Shown here piece by piece: positions 55,889 through 64,000 of a DNA stretch of 64,000 nucleotides. Below the pieces are notes generated by a model. That model saw nothing but the letters and a program-made list of their open reading frames with translations. It was not told the DNA's origin and searched no databases. Both the position numbers and the translations under genes were made by a program. The first letter of the stretch is position 1; every line of letters starts with the position of its first letter. Source of the DNA: Terriglobia bacterium (GTDB taxonomy: Bacteria > Acidobacteriota > Terriglobia > Terriglobales > Acidobacteriaceae); assembly GCA_020073665.1 (NCBI GenBank), contig JAIQEU010000004.1, positions 248,001 to 312,000 of the forward strand. The letters are read 5' to 3'.

Positions 55889-57262
55889 TTGCACACATCT
55901 CTACTGCAACTCGGTGAAGAACTGCGGAAACGGTCAGTCTCGCCCGTAGAACTGACGCAGTACTGCCTGGCACGGATTGAGAAGCTGAATCCCGCGCTCA
56001 ACGCTTTCATCACCGTCACAGCGGATTCCGCCCTGGCCGAAGCACGCCAGGCCGAAGCCGAGATCCAGCGCGGCGACTGGCGCGGTCCCCTGCATGGCGT
56101 CCCATTGGGGCTTAAAGACTTGATTGACACCGCCGGCGTACGTACTACGGCCGCTAGCGCGCTTTTCAAAGACCGCATCCCGAAGCAAGATGCCGAAGTT
56201 GTCCGCCGCCTGAAGCAAGCCGGCGCCGTGTTCCTAGGCAAGCAGAACCTGCACGAGTTCGCCTACGGCGGCAGTTCAGTCGTGAGCTACTACGGCGCGG
56301 TGCACAATCCTTGGGACCCCGCCTGCATCGCCGGAGGCTCCTCGGGAGGATCTGCCGCCGCCATCGCCGCCGGATTATGCTGGGGCACCATCGGTACCGA
56401 CACATCCGGTTCGATTCGCGAACCGGCTGCCCTCTGTGGAGTGGTCGGTCTGAAGCCCACCTACGGACGGGTCAGTGCCGATGGCGTGATCCCCCTCTCC
56501 TGGTCACTCGATCACGTGGGTCCAATCGCCGCAACGGTTGCCGACGCCGCCCTGATCTTACAAGCCGTCGCGGGACACGACCCGGCGGACCCCGCAAGCG
56601 CAGACACGCCGGTCGCCGACTATGTCGCGGCCTTAAACCACCACGCCAAGCCTTTGCGCATTGGCATCCCGCGTTCGTATTTCTGCGAGGATCTCCATCC
56701 TGAAATCGCTTCCGCCTTTGAGCAGGCCCTCACCGTGTTGCGGGGATTGTCGGCCGAGATTCGCGATCTCGAATTGCCGGTGCCTACTGATCGCTCATTG
56801 CAGAGCGCCGAATCCTACGCCTACCACCGGAAGTGGATTGCAGAAACTCCGGAACTGTATCAGCCAGAAACCCTGCGCCGCATACGCAGCGGCGAGAACA
56901 TCAACCACACCGAAACCCTGCAGCGCGAGCAGCAGAAAATCCGCCAGGAGATTGGCGCCGTGTTCGGTCAGGTCGACGTCCTGGTCACTCCGACTACTCC
57001 GATTCCGTCGCCGACAGTTGCCGAGTTGAAGCAGCATCCCGAGCTTTTGCGCCCGCGCGAGATCGTCCTGCTGCGCAACACTCGACCAGCCAACGTGTGG
57101 GGATTGCCGGCGATCTCGGTGCCTTGCGGATTCACCACCACAGGATTGCCAATCGGGTTGCAAATCATCGGCCCGCATTGGGGAGAAGCGACCGTGCTGA
57201 AGCTGGCCCACGCCTACGAACAGGCGACGGCCTGGCACAAACGGCCGACGCCGCTGAACTAG
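55889..57262 (+). CDS. Amidase-signature enzyme
   Basis: A 457-residue hydrolase of the amidase-signature family, including GatA and other amidases. The Ser-cisSer-Lys triad is present: Lys76 (GLKDLID), Ser151 (GGSSGGSAAAIA) and Ser175 (TSGSIREPA). It lacks neighbouring gatB/gatC, so it may be a free amidase or the GatA of the Glu-tRNA amidotransferase; the motif GLKDLIDTAG does not decide. The start is a TTG with GGGGA upstream. Its stop overlaps the stop of the next, convergent gene in a CTAG palindrome. Confidence 0.85.
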   Translation: MHTSLLQLGEELRKRSVSPVELTQYCLARIEKLNPALNAFITVTADSALAEARQAEAEIQRGDWRGPLHGVPLGLKDLIDTAGVRTTAASALFKDRIPKQDAEVVRRLKQAGAVFLGKQNLHEFAYGGSSVVSYYGAVHNPWDPACIAGGSSGGSAAAIAAGLCWGTIGTDTSGSIREPAALCGVVGLKPTYGRVSADGVIPLSWSLDHVGPIAATVADAALILQAVAGHDPADPASADTPVADYVAALNHHAKPLRIGIPRSYFCEDLHPEIASAFEQALTVLRGLSAEIRDLELPVPTDRSLQSAESYAYHRKWIAETPELYQPETLRRIRSGENINHTETLQREQQKIRQEIGAVFGQVDVLVTPTTPIPSPTVAELKQHPELLRPREIVLLRNTRPANVWGLPAISVPCGFTTTGLPIGLQIIGPHWGEATVLKLAHAYEQATAWHKRPTPLN

Positions 57263-60200
57263 TCCACCGACTGCACGTCGCCTGGAAGCATCATCACGAA
57301 CATGCAGTCGCCCGCAGCCGTGGAGCAGGAAACCACCCCGCGCCGCAGCACCTTGACCGGCGTGTCATCCGGAAAACTTAAATTGTAATGGGCGGTGCGC
57401 AAGGCCTCGCCGAAGCCGCGCAGCTTGTCATCTCCACTGATGAACTTGACGCCCTCGGCCGTCACTCCCGCACCACCGGGTCCCAGCAACACAAAGAACT
57501 CAGCGCTGCCGGTCTGGCTCGCCTTGCCCAGCTTGATGGTGCGCGCCTGCTGCAGTTCGTCTTTATGCTTTGCGACCACGGCATCCACTTTCGCGTCGCC
57601 GCCCACCAGTGCCGCCAATCGCCCGCGGGTATCGGGATCGGGACGGATCGCCGACAACGCCAACGCGTAGGCACGGATCGCATCATCTTTCCGGCCGAGT
57701 TTCTCGTAAATTTGTCCCAGGTGATCACCCTCATCCGCGTGTTGGCCCAGTTCCCACGCCGCGGAGATGTATTTCTCTGCTTTATCCAGATCACCTCGGC
57801 CGAAGTACACCCACCCCAACGTGTCCCAGTACGCGGTCAGCGACGACACCAGTCCCAGATCTCTCTCGTTCAACTGGTCGAGACTCACGTTGCGCAGCGC
57901 GGCCGCAGTGGCGGCCACCGCCGACTCGGCATATTGCTGGGCGCGATCCAGGTGCGCCTTCTTCAGCGACAACTGGTAGGCGATGTTGTTCCAGACCAAC
58001 GGCGTCGCCGAAAGATCGATCGCACGATCGAAAGCCGCCAGCGCCTTGTCATCCTGGCCGAGGTTCAGGTACGCGTCGCCCAGGCTAATTTGCAGGAAGC
58101 CATTGTCAGGCTTGATCGAGGTAGCCTTCTCGAACTCCCCGACGGCTTTGTCGTATTGGTGGATCTCCGCATATACCCCGCCCAACGCAGCGTGCGCGTA
58201 CTCGCTCAGCGGATTGATTTCAATTGCTTTCTGGTAGGCCGCGGTAGCCTCGTCATACTTGCGCGCGGTTGAGTATGCCCAACCCAGGCTGTTGAAGGCG
58301 TATTCGTCGTAGGCGTTGTTCTCCGTCTGTTTGCGGAAAGCCGCAATCGCCTGGTCGGTCTGCCGCAGCCCCATGTAGGCGCGACCCAGGCTCAGCCACG
58401 CGGTCTTGTGTTTCGGGTCGGCTTCCACCAGTCGTTTCAAGAGATCAACTGCGATCTGGAAGTTTCCGCGATCCAGTGCGGCCCGGGCAGCGTCGTTCAA
58501 GTCGTCGCCTTTCAGATCCGGAGAGGCGGTCGGCGTTCCCGCAGCTGTGCTATCCACCGAAAGACGCTGCGCCAAATCAGCTGACACCGCCCGCCGGAAG
58601 GCCACGTAGTCGCTGACCCGCGCCGCCGGCAGTTCCCGCGCCATTGTTACCAGCCGCCGTTCCGACGTAAATACGCCATCCTCCATCTTGTAGCTGGCCT
58701 GGTACTGGGCATAATCCCGCTTCATGGAAAACGGCAGCGGAGAGCGCACCGCATACTTGGCCGGGAACTCCAGCCGGGTGCGAAAAACGTACTCAGTGGG
58801 AGAGCCGAACTGAATCGCGTCCGCATCCGGATCGGTGTTTTCTTCGTCGGCGTCGACCAGTGAGATTTGCGACATGGGCAGGGTGATCTCCGATTTCTTT
58901 CTGGACCAGTCGAAGAAGTTTGCCACTGCGATCTGAAACTCGAATTGAAATGCCTGGCGGGTCTCCGCCGGATCGCTCACCTTCAGGTCGCTGACATCGC
59001 CGTCCAGCCCGCTCAAGGCACTCATCCGAGTCACAAAGCGCTGCCAATCCGCGTTCGGCACCCGGCGGAACAACGAGCGCATCAACAGTTCAGCGTCACC
59101 CCGCACCACGAACTTGACGTGGGCATTCAGTTTTCCCAGCTCGGTGATTTTGCCGTCCAGCTCCTGCAGCTGGGTGTTGGGCATGGGCGGATCTGCCGGC
59201 GTCTCCTCCAGATGGGGCACCCCGTCCGCCGGAATCACCAGTCCCTGCTTCTTGCGGATGTTTGCCGAAAGCAGCCGGAACGGCGCCACCTCGGTGGTGG
59301 TGTCCATCCAGATTTCTTCCTTGCCTAATGGCAACAGGCTGATGACGTGATCGAACTGTGAGGGCGACGGAACATCGGGATCGAGTTTGCGGCGCGAATT
59401 GATCAGCACCGACGAGGCGTGATATCCCGACGCCTCCAGCAAAGCGGCCAGCAGCGTGTGCTTGTCCTTGCAGTCACCATACTGGTTATGCAAGACGTCG
59501 GCCGCGGCGTGCGGCTGGTAGCGTCCTACTCCGAACGACAGGCTGATGTAGCGGAAGTTCTTGGCCACGTAGTCGTACAGGGCTTCGACCTTTTCGAGAT
59601 CGGTGTTTTTGCCCGCAATCAACGCCGCTGCCTTGCTCCGAATCTCGGGCGAGGGCTGCCGCCGGTCGCGTTCCAACCCGCCATACCACCGGCCCATTTC
59701 CTCCCAACTGGCGAAGGTGGTCATCTGGACGGCTGGCGATTCTGGCTCCTTCTTCTTTTTCTTCTTATTACTCTTGTCTTTGTCGTCGTCATCCCGCTCG
59801 CGGTGGGAACTCGTCCAGACATAGGTGAGCTGCCCGTTGGCGTCCGTAATCTTCGGATCCACGCCGGGCTGTGTCTTGAGCTTCACCTTGCGCTCGCGGG
59901 GCACATTCACTTCCAACCTCTCGTCCAGCACGATGCCGTTTTTGGCGAAGTCGTGTTCCATCCAGAACTGCCCCGGCGCCAGTGGCGTGTGGATGACGGT
60001 GACGATGTCATACTCCAGCACTTCTCCCGGCCGCAGACCCGGAACCGTGATGTGCTTCTGGCGGTAGTCGGTGTAGACCGGCGCCTCGCGTTCGACGGGT
60101 GCGCTCAGGTCCTGCACCGCGTCCGGCGCCGCCGTCACCGTGGTGCCATCGGCTTTCAGCACCCGCACGTAAGGGATTTCCACTCGCTCGTTGGCGGAGT

Positions 60201-60471
60201 TATAGCCCAACACCACCTGTCCCCACTGCTCGACTCCGGCTTCACTTTGCACTTTCACGCGTGCATAGAGCTCGCGTTTACCGGTGCCGTCGTTCTCGAA
60301 AGTGTAGGTAGTGTTCCATTTCTCGATGACATAGCCTTCCTGGCTGTAGTCAGGAGTTTTGTCGGCAGACTTTGGTGCAGGTGGCTCGGGTGGGGTAATG
60401 GCTTGGGCTACCGCGAGAGCACAAAGGGAAGCAACCACGAAGAAAGACAGAATAGGGCGCAGCATACGCAT
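57259..60471 (-). CDS. Exported DUF3857/transglutaminase-like protein with TPR repeats
   Basis: A 1070-residue protein with a signal peptide (LSFFVVASLCALAVA). The N-terminal DUF3857 domain (about 50-220) is followed by a transglutaminase-like domain (about 270-410) with the catalytic Cys in YGDCKDKH, His in FDHVISLL and Asp in WMDTTTE. TPR repeats fill about 660-950. A run of Asp/Lys-rich residues (DDDDKDKSNKKKKKK) interrupts the N-terminal part. A role in surface protein processing or sensing is likely. The family is common in Bacteroidetes and Acidobacteria; no clear partner is nearby. Its stop overlaps the amidase stop. Confidence 0.83.
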   Translation of the reverse strand: MRMLRPILSFFVVASLCALAVAQAITPPEPPAPKSADKTPDYSQEGYVIEKWNTTYTFENDGTGKRELYARVKVQSEAGVEQWGQVVLGYNSANERVEIPYVRVLKADGTTVTAAPDAVQDLSAPVEREAPVYTDYRQKHITVPGLRPGEVLEYDIVTVIHTPLAPGQFWMEHDFAKNGIVLDERLEVNVPRERKVKLKTQPGVDPKITDANGQLTYVWTSSHRERDDDDKDKSNKKKKKKEPESPAVQMTTFASWEEMGRWYGGLERDRRQPSPEIRSKAAALIAGKNTDLEKVEALYDYVAKNFRYISLSFGVGRYQPHAAADVLHNQYGDCKDKHTLLAALLEASGYHASSVLINSRRKLDPDVPSPSQFDHVISLLPLGKEEIWMDTTTEVAPFRLLSANIRKKQGLVIPADGVPHLEETPADPPMPNTQLQELDGKITELGKLNAHVKFVVRGDAELLMRSLFRRVPNADWQRFVTRMSALSGLDGDVSDLKVSDPAETRQAFQFEFQIAVANFFDWSRKKSEITLPMSQISLVDADEENTDPDADAIQFGSPTEYVFRTRLEFPAKYAVRSPLPFSMKRDYAQYQASYKMEDGVFTSERRLVTMARELPAARVSDYVAFRRAVSADLAQRLSVDSTAAGTPTASPDLKGDDLNDAARAALDRGNFQIAVDLLKRLVEADPKHKTAWLSLGRAYMGLRQTDQAIAAFRKQTENNAYDEYAFNSLGWAYSTARKYDEATAAYQKAIEINPLSEYAHAALGGVYAEIHQYDKAVGEFEKATSIKPDNGFLQISLGDAYLNLGQDDKALAAFDRAIDLSATPLVWNNIAYQLSLKKAHLDRAQQYAESAVAATAAALRNVSLDQLNERDLGLVSSLTAYWDTLGWVYFGRGDLDKAEKYISAAWELGQHADEGDHLGQIYEKLGRKDDAIRAYALALSAIRPDPDTRGRLAALVGGDAKVDAVVAKHKDELQQARTIKLGKASQTGSAEFFVLLGPGGAGVTAEGVKFISGDDKLRGFGEALRTAHYNLSFPDDTPVKVLRRGVVSCSTAAGDCMFVMMLPGDVQSVD

Positions 60472-60547
60472 GATGCGCCCTATTATCCCACGTAGGCCCT
60501 AGCCGTGAGGAAACTGACGAGCCCTCCGCTAGCGATACCAGCCCGTT

Positions 60548-62215
60548 TTACTTGCTCTCGGCCAGCGCTTTGTCCATAAATCCGGCCTCGTCAGCTTTCA
60601 TCTTCTTCAACTGGTCGACCGGGAGATACACCATGTGCCCGGCGTCGTAGGTGGCGAACGAAATGTTCTTGCGGTAAGCGCCGCTCAGGTCCAGATGATC
60701 GATGGTGTAATTCGCGGCATAAAACGGAGTCGCCAGGTCGTAATAGCCCTCCATCACCAGCACTTTCAGATATGGGTTCTTGGTGACGGCCTCGCGCAGT
60801 GCGGTCGCGGTATCCGGAAAGCCCGCGATCGCCGTTCCCCAATCCCACTTATCGAATCCAGCCTGCGCCGCGAAAGTGTAGTAGGGCATGTCAGTCTTGT
60901 AACCGAGTTCCGTACGCAGATAATTGTTGACCACTGAAGTGTAGGGCGGACCGGTCGCCGCTCCGGTGGGATCATAAAAGTTCGTATCCAGCAGGCCGTC
61001 CGGGTCGGGCCCGGTAAACCGTCCATCCAACCGCCCCACCCGCAGTTTCTGATCGAGCAGCAAGTTGTGGGTGAACTTTGGCACATCCACCCGCAGGTTG
61101 GCGTTATCAATGAACTCCTTGCTCAGGCCGGTGTAGCGCGCCATCTGGTCGACGGTCCTCTGCCGCTCTTCCGGCGTGAGTGCATCTCCCTTGGCCAGAG
61201 CCTGGGCGTACTCGGTCGAAGCCCATTGGATTGATTCCTGGCGGGCCTTGGCCATGTCTTGCATCAGGTCCGGCGGCAGCTTGTGGTGATAGCCCGCGAT
61301 CATGGTGAACGACGGAATCAGCATGATGTAAGGCTGGTCGTTGTTCTTGTTGTCGACCAGGGTCTGGAAATTCAGCACCATGGAAAGCAGGGTGATGCCG
61401 TTGAACGAAATGCCACGCTGCGCCAGATAGCCGGCTATCCCGGCGGCGCGCGTCGTCCCGTAGCTCTCTCCAAACAGAAACAGAGGCGAACTCCAGCGTT
61501 CATTGCGGGTGATGTAAAGACGAATGAATTCGCCGAACGCCTCGATGTCGCCCTTCACACCCCAGAACTTCTTGGACAATTCAGCGCTGCCGGCGCGGCT
61601 GAAGCCGGTCCCGATGGCATCCACCATCACCAGATCGCTCTTATCCAGGATGGAGGAGGCGTTATCCTCCATGTGATACGGCGCCGGCGGCATGAAGCCG
61701 TTAGGCTGCAGCACCACCCGCTTCGGCCCCAGCGCGCCCATGTGCAGCCACAACGATGCCGATCCCGGACCGCCATTGAACGCGAACATTAGCGGGCGCT
61801 TGCCGACATCCTGGCCGTCGAGGGTGTAGGCCACGAAGAACATTTCGGCTTCGATTTTGCCGTCACCGCGCTTGATGGGAAGCCGCCCCGCCGTGGCTGT
61901 ATACCTCAACAGCTTGCCGTCGATGGTGATCTGGTGATGGGTCACTACCGGCGGAACCTCGGTCATGTCGAAGTGCTCTTCCTTGTCCGCTGCGCTGTCC
62001 TTCCCCGCTTCAGCCTTGTGTTCCTCCGGCGCCGGAGCGGGTTCTTCCGCCGGCTTGGCCATGGACTCGGGCGCCGTCTTCTCTGGCGCTTTTTCCTGCG
62101 CCTGCGCCTTCGGCTTTTTCTCTTTGGCGGCTGCCTTCGATGAGTCCGGTTGCTGCGCCGCCGCTCCTGCTGCCAACATGCACACCACTGCGAACATCAT
62201 CCACACAGAACGCAT
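60548..62215 (-). CDS. Serine carboxypeptidase-like (S10) exported protein
   Basis: A 555-residue exported peptidase of family S10, otherwise rare in bacteria. The signal peptide [21 protein letters not shown] is followed by a Lys/Glu/Pro/Ala-rich linker (about 25-80). Catalytic motifs are FNGGPGSAS (oxyanion), GESYGT (Ser), YYDLATPF (Asp) and DAGHMVY (His). The ATG at 62215 has CAGGAG six bases upstream; a longer frame exists. Substrates are unknown; it would cut C-terminal residues from peptides in the periplasm. Confidence 0.88.
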   Translation of the reverse strand: MRSVWMMFAVVCMLAAGAAAQQPDSSKAAAKEKKPKAQAQEKAPEKTAPESMAKPAEEPAPAPEEHKAEAGKDSAADKEEHFDMTEVPPVVTHHQITIDGKLLRYTATAGRLPIKRGDGKIEAEMFFVAYTLDGQDVGKRPLMFAFNGGPGSASLWLHMGALGPKRVVLQPNGFMPPAPYHMEDNASSILDKSDLVMVDAIGTGFSRAGSAELSKKFWGVKGDIEAFGEFIRLYITRNERWSSPLFLFGESYGTTRAAGIAGYLAQRGISFNGITLLSMVLNFQTLVDNKNNDQPYIMLIPSFTMIAGYHHKLPPDLMQDMAKARQESIQWASTEYAQALAKGDALTPEERQRTVDQMARYTGLSKEFIDNANLRVDVPKFTHNLLLDQKLRVGRLDGRFTGPDPDGLLDTNFYDPTGAATGPPYTSVVNNYLRTELGYKTDMPYYTFAAQAGFDKWDWGTAIAGFPDTATALREAVTKNPYLKVLVMEGYYDLATPFYAANYTIDHLDLSGAYRKNISFATYDAGHMVYLPVDQLKKMKADEAGFMDKALAESK

Positions 62216-62425
62216 CGGAATCTCCTGGATGTATCGAAACAAGATATGTAATGAAATACTTGCAGCGCGGCATTATACCCGCACCGCCGATTGAGATGGC
62301 CGCAGCCCCGCCTAATGCCGGGATGTCTTTGTTCACACCAAATGCCATCCAGTGAGACGCGCTTAAGCCCATGAGGTAAGCGGAGCGCGGCTCGGTTTTT
62401 GTGTCCGCCTATGTAATATGTTCAG

Positions 62426-63304
62426 GTGCCGACCAAGGGCTCCCCAACACTCACGATTCTTCAGGCTGCATCGCTTAAGACATTACCCTGGCTCATTCAC
62501 GGCGTCAGCACACGTTTGGGCGGATCCTCGAAAGCCTACGGTGGGGCTGCCCTCAATCTCGGCTTTACCAGGCACGATGCCCGCGCCGCGGTCGAAAACA
62601 ATCGCGCGACGTTTCTGAAGAATCTCGGTGCCACGCGCAATAGACACCCGTGGCCGCTCGTCATTCTGCGACAAATCCATTCTGACCTCATCCACCACGT
62701 CAGCGAGCCTCCGGAAACCATGCTGACCGGTGATGGGCTCGTAACCAGCACACCCGGAATTCTGCTGGCCATCCAGACTGCCGATTGCCTGCCGGTCATC
62801 CTGGCGGATGGCAAGCGCCACGCCGTAGGCGTCTTCCACTCGGGCTGGCGCGGCACCCTGAAGCGTATTGTCGAAAAGGGCGTGGGCGAAATGCGCCGCT
62901 GCTTCGGCACTCTACCCCGCGACCTGAAGGCCTTTATCGGACCAGGAGTTCACGCCTGCTGTTATCAGGTGGGACAAGAGGTGCGAGACAAGTTCGAATC
63001 GCAGTTTGACTATGCTGCTGCCCTTTTTCACGAAACCAAGGAAACCGGCGACATTCATGAGAAGTATCCGCTCCTGTTCCTTACCGCGCGCGCGCCCGGC
63101 CACAGCGTACTGCCCAAGAAGATCTTCCTCGACTTGGTCAAGGCCAACCGTTACCAGTTGATCGCCGCCGGAGTACCGCGCAGGAACATCGCGGCCTCAC
63201 CTCTATGTACTTCGTGTCGCGTAGACCTGCTGTTCTCCTACCGCGCTGAAAAAGGAGTGACCGGACGACTGCTGGGCGTAGCCGGGATCCGGCCTAAAGC
63301 ATGA
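62426..63304 (+). CDS. pgeF: Peptidoglycan editing factor PgeF (YfiH/laccase-domain)
   Basis: A 292-residue protein of the YfiH/PgeF family, a multi-function purine nucleoside phosphorylase/deaminase that also helps keep the correct residue in peptidoglycan precursors. Metal-type motifs are RQIHSDLIHHV, TADCLPVIL and HSGWRGTLK, with CRVDLLFSYRAEK at the end. The start is a GTG at 62426 without a strong Shine-Dalgarno. The ATG of the next gene overlaps its stop codon as ATGA. Confidence 0.9.
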   Translation: MPTKGSPTLTILQAASLKTLPWLIHGVSTRLGGSSKAYGGAALNLGFTRHDARAAVENNRATFLKNLGATRNRHPWPLVILRQIHSDLIHHVSEPPETMLTGDGLVTSTPGILLAIQTADCLPVILADGKRHAVGVFHSGWRGTLKRIVEKGVGEMRRCFGTLPRDLKAFIGPGVHACCYQVGQEVRDKFESQFDYAAALFHETKETGDIHEKYPLLFLTARAPGHSVLPKKIFLDLVKANRYQLIAAGVPRRNIAASPLCTSCRVDLLFSYRAEKGVTGRLLGVAGIRPKA

Positions 63305-64000
63305 GCGAACCGGCTGGAGGTGTCGTGAATCGCGGACTAGTCACTCTCCTATTTTGCTTGCTGGCTTCGCAAATCGGCGGCGCCACCGACGCGGACCACG
63401 CGAAGCAAATCGACGCCATTTTCGCCATCTTCCAGTCGAACCGTGCTCCAGGCGCGGCTGTGCTGGTCATCAACCATGGACAAGAAGTTTTCGAACGCGG
63501 ATATGGCGTAACCGAACTGCGCACGCTCCGCAAGATTGACGCACACACCAACTTCCGCCTGGCGTCGTGCACCAAACAATTCACCGCGATGGCCATCATG
63601 CTGCTGGTGCACGATGGCAAGCTGCGATACGACGACCGCCTGACCGACATCTTCCCAGCATTCCCGGCGTACGGAAGAGCCATCACCATCCGCAACCTGC
63701 TGAATCACACCTCCGGGCTGCTCGACTACGAGGATCTGATGGCTCCGCAGGACAATGTTCCCGAGGAGAAACGCCATCAGATCAAGGACACCGAGGTGCT
63801 GAAGTTGCTGATGCAGCAGAAGACCACGAAGTTTGCGCCCGGCACCAGGTGGGACTACAGCAACTCCGGCTACGTGGTGCTCGGCCTGGTCGTGGAGAAG
63901 ATCTCGGGCAAGCCATTCGGCGAGTTTCTGCACGACCGCATCTTTGCTCCCCTGGGAATGGCCGGCACGCTGGCGTATGAAAAAGGCAAGAACCAGGTCT
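63301..64000 (+). CDS. Class C beta-lactamase-like serine hydrolase (3' truncated by window end)
   Basis: The first 233 codons of a serine hydrolase, cut by the right edge. The sequence includes the Ser-x-x-Lys motif in LASCTKQF, the Tyr-Ser-Asn motif in DYSNSGYVVLG and NHTSGLLDY, typical of class C beta-lactamases, DD-peptidases and esterases. A signal peptide (NRGLVTLLFCLLASQIGG) precedes them. The ATG overlaps the pgeF stop codon (ATGA), but a GTG nine codons later (63325) with GGAGG upstream gives a tidier signal peptide and may be the real start. The third (KTG) motif lies outside the window. Confidence 0.87.
   Translation, partial: MSEPAGGVVNRGLVTLLFCLLASQIGGATDADHAKQIDAIFAIFQSNRAPGAAVLVINHGQEVFERGYGVTELRTLRKIDAHTNFRLASCTKQFTAMAIMLLVHDGKLRYDDRLTDIFPAFPAYGRAITIRNLLNHTSGLLDYEDLMAPQDNVPEEKRHQIKDTEVLKLLMQQKTTKFAPGTRWDYSNSGYVVLGLVVEKISGKPFGEFLHDRIFAPLGMAGTLAYEKGKNQV

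Overview
The window is GC-rich chromosomal DNA with densely packed genes. It most resembles an Acidobacteriota genome of the Koribacter/Terriglobia kind. This assignment is inference from gene content: an alternative complex III (ActA-F) operon joined to an A2-type caa3 oxidase, HAF-repeat and TPR proteins, many start-stop overlapping genes, and intergenic inverted repeats of a style I recall from that phylum. No 16S rRNA or phylogenetic marker was available to confirm it. There is no transposase, phage gene, rRNA or CRISPR array.

Layout. 1-2000: the end of a HAF-repeat protein, two small membrane proteins and a possible toxin-tip fragment around an inverted-repeat element. 2-12.4 kb: galT, yraN, two EamA transporters, a MOSC protein, a class III aminotransferase, a rhomboid-TPR fusion, a response regulator with HD-GYP output and a glycosyltransferase. 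12.4-20.8 kb: leuB and leuA with a divergent LysR regulator, a STAS protein, an outer-membrane barrel, a glycosyltransferase overlapping an LpxH-like phosphoesterase, yggX, a CAU tRNA and an exported BNR-type protein. 21-24.4 kb: a 919-residue protein with HD-GYP, GAF, GGDEF and PilZ domains, facing a small PilZ protein.

24.6-30.5 kb is the most interesting part: an apparent ribosomal-peptide (RiPP) modification cassette. In transcription order on the minus strand it has an ABC ATPase and permease, a 56-residue putative precursor with two cysteines, a soluble S26-type peptidase, an HPr-kinase-like protein, a PqqD-like peptide chaperone and a radical SAM/SPASM enzyme. The last four are coupled by TAGATG or ATGA junctions. 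A nucleotidyltransferase-like gene (NTP_transf_5 type) is divergent. The lasso cyclase usually found with the HprK/PqqD partners is absent, so this looks like a different modification system.

30.5-41.3 kb: a minus-strand metabolic group (alcohol dehydrogenase, P5C-reductase-like, GSA-aminomutase-like aminotransferase, three tandem SDRs, a DUF155/RMD1 protein), then a YdiJ-like FAD/Fe-S dehydrogenase and a zinc-ribbon membrane protein. 41.5-54.2 kb: one minus-strand respiratory operon, actA-actB-actC-actD-actE-actF, a small membrane protein, a Sco copper chaperone, and caa3 subunits II, I, III and IV, preceded by an extended -10 promoter. 54.3-64 kb: aldehyde dehydrogenase, amidase, a large DUF3857/transglutaminase/TPR exported protein, an S10 carboxypeptidase-like protein, pgeF and a truncated class C beta-lactamase-like hydrolase.

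A recurring non-coding theme is intergenic elements bounded by imperfect inverted repeats built from short repeated words. I found seven (near 1.4, 6.85, 8.0, 11.5, 34.6, 37.6 and 41.5 kb). Three have an arm that overlaps the end of a gene.
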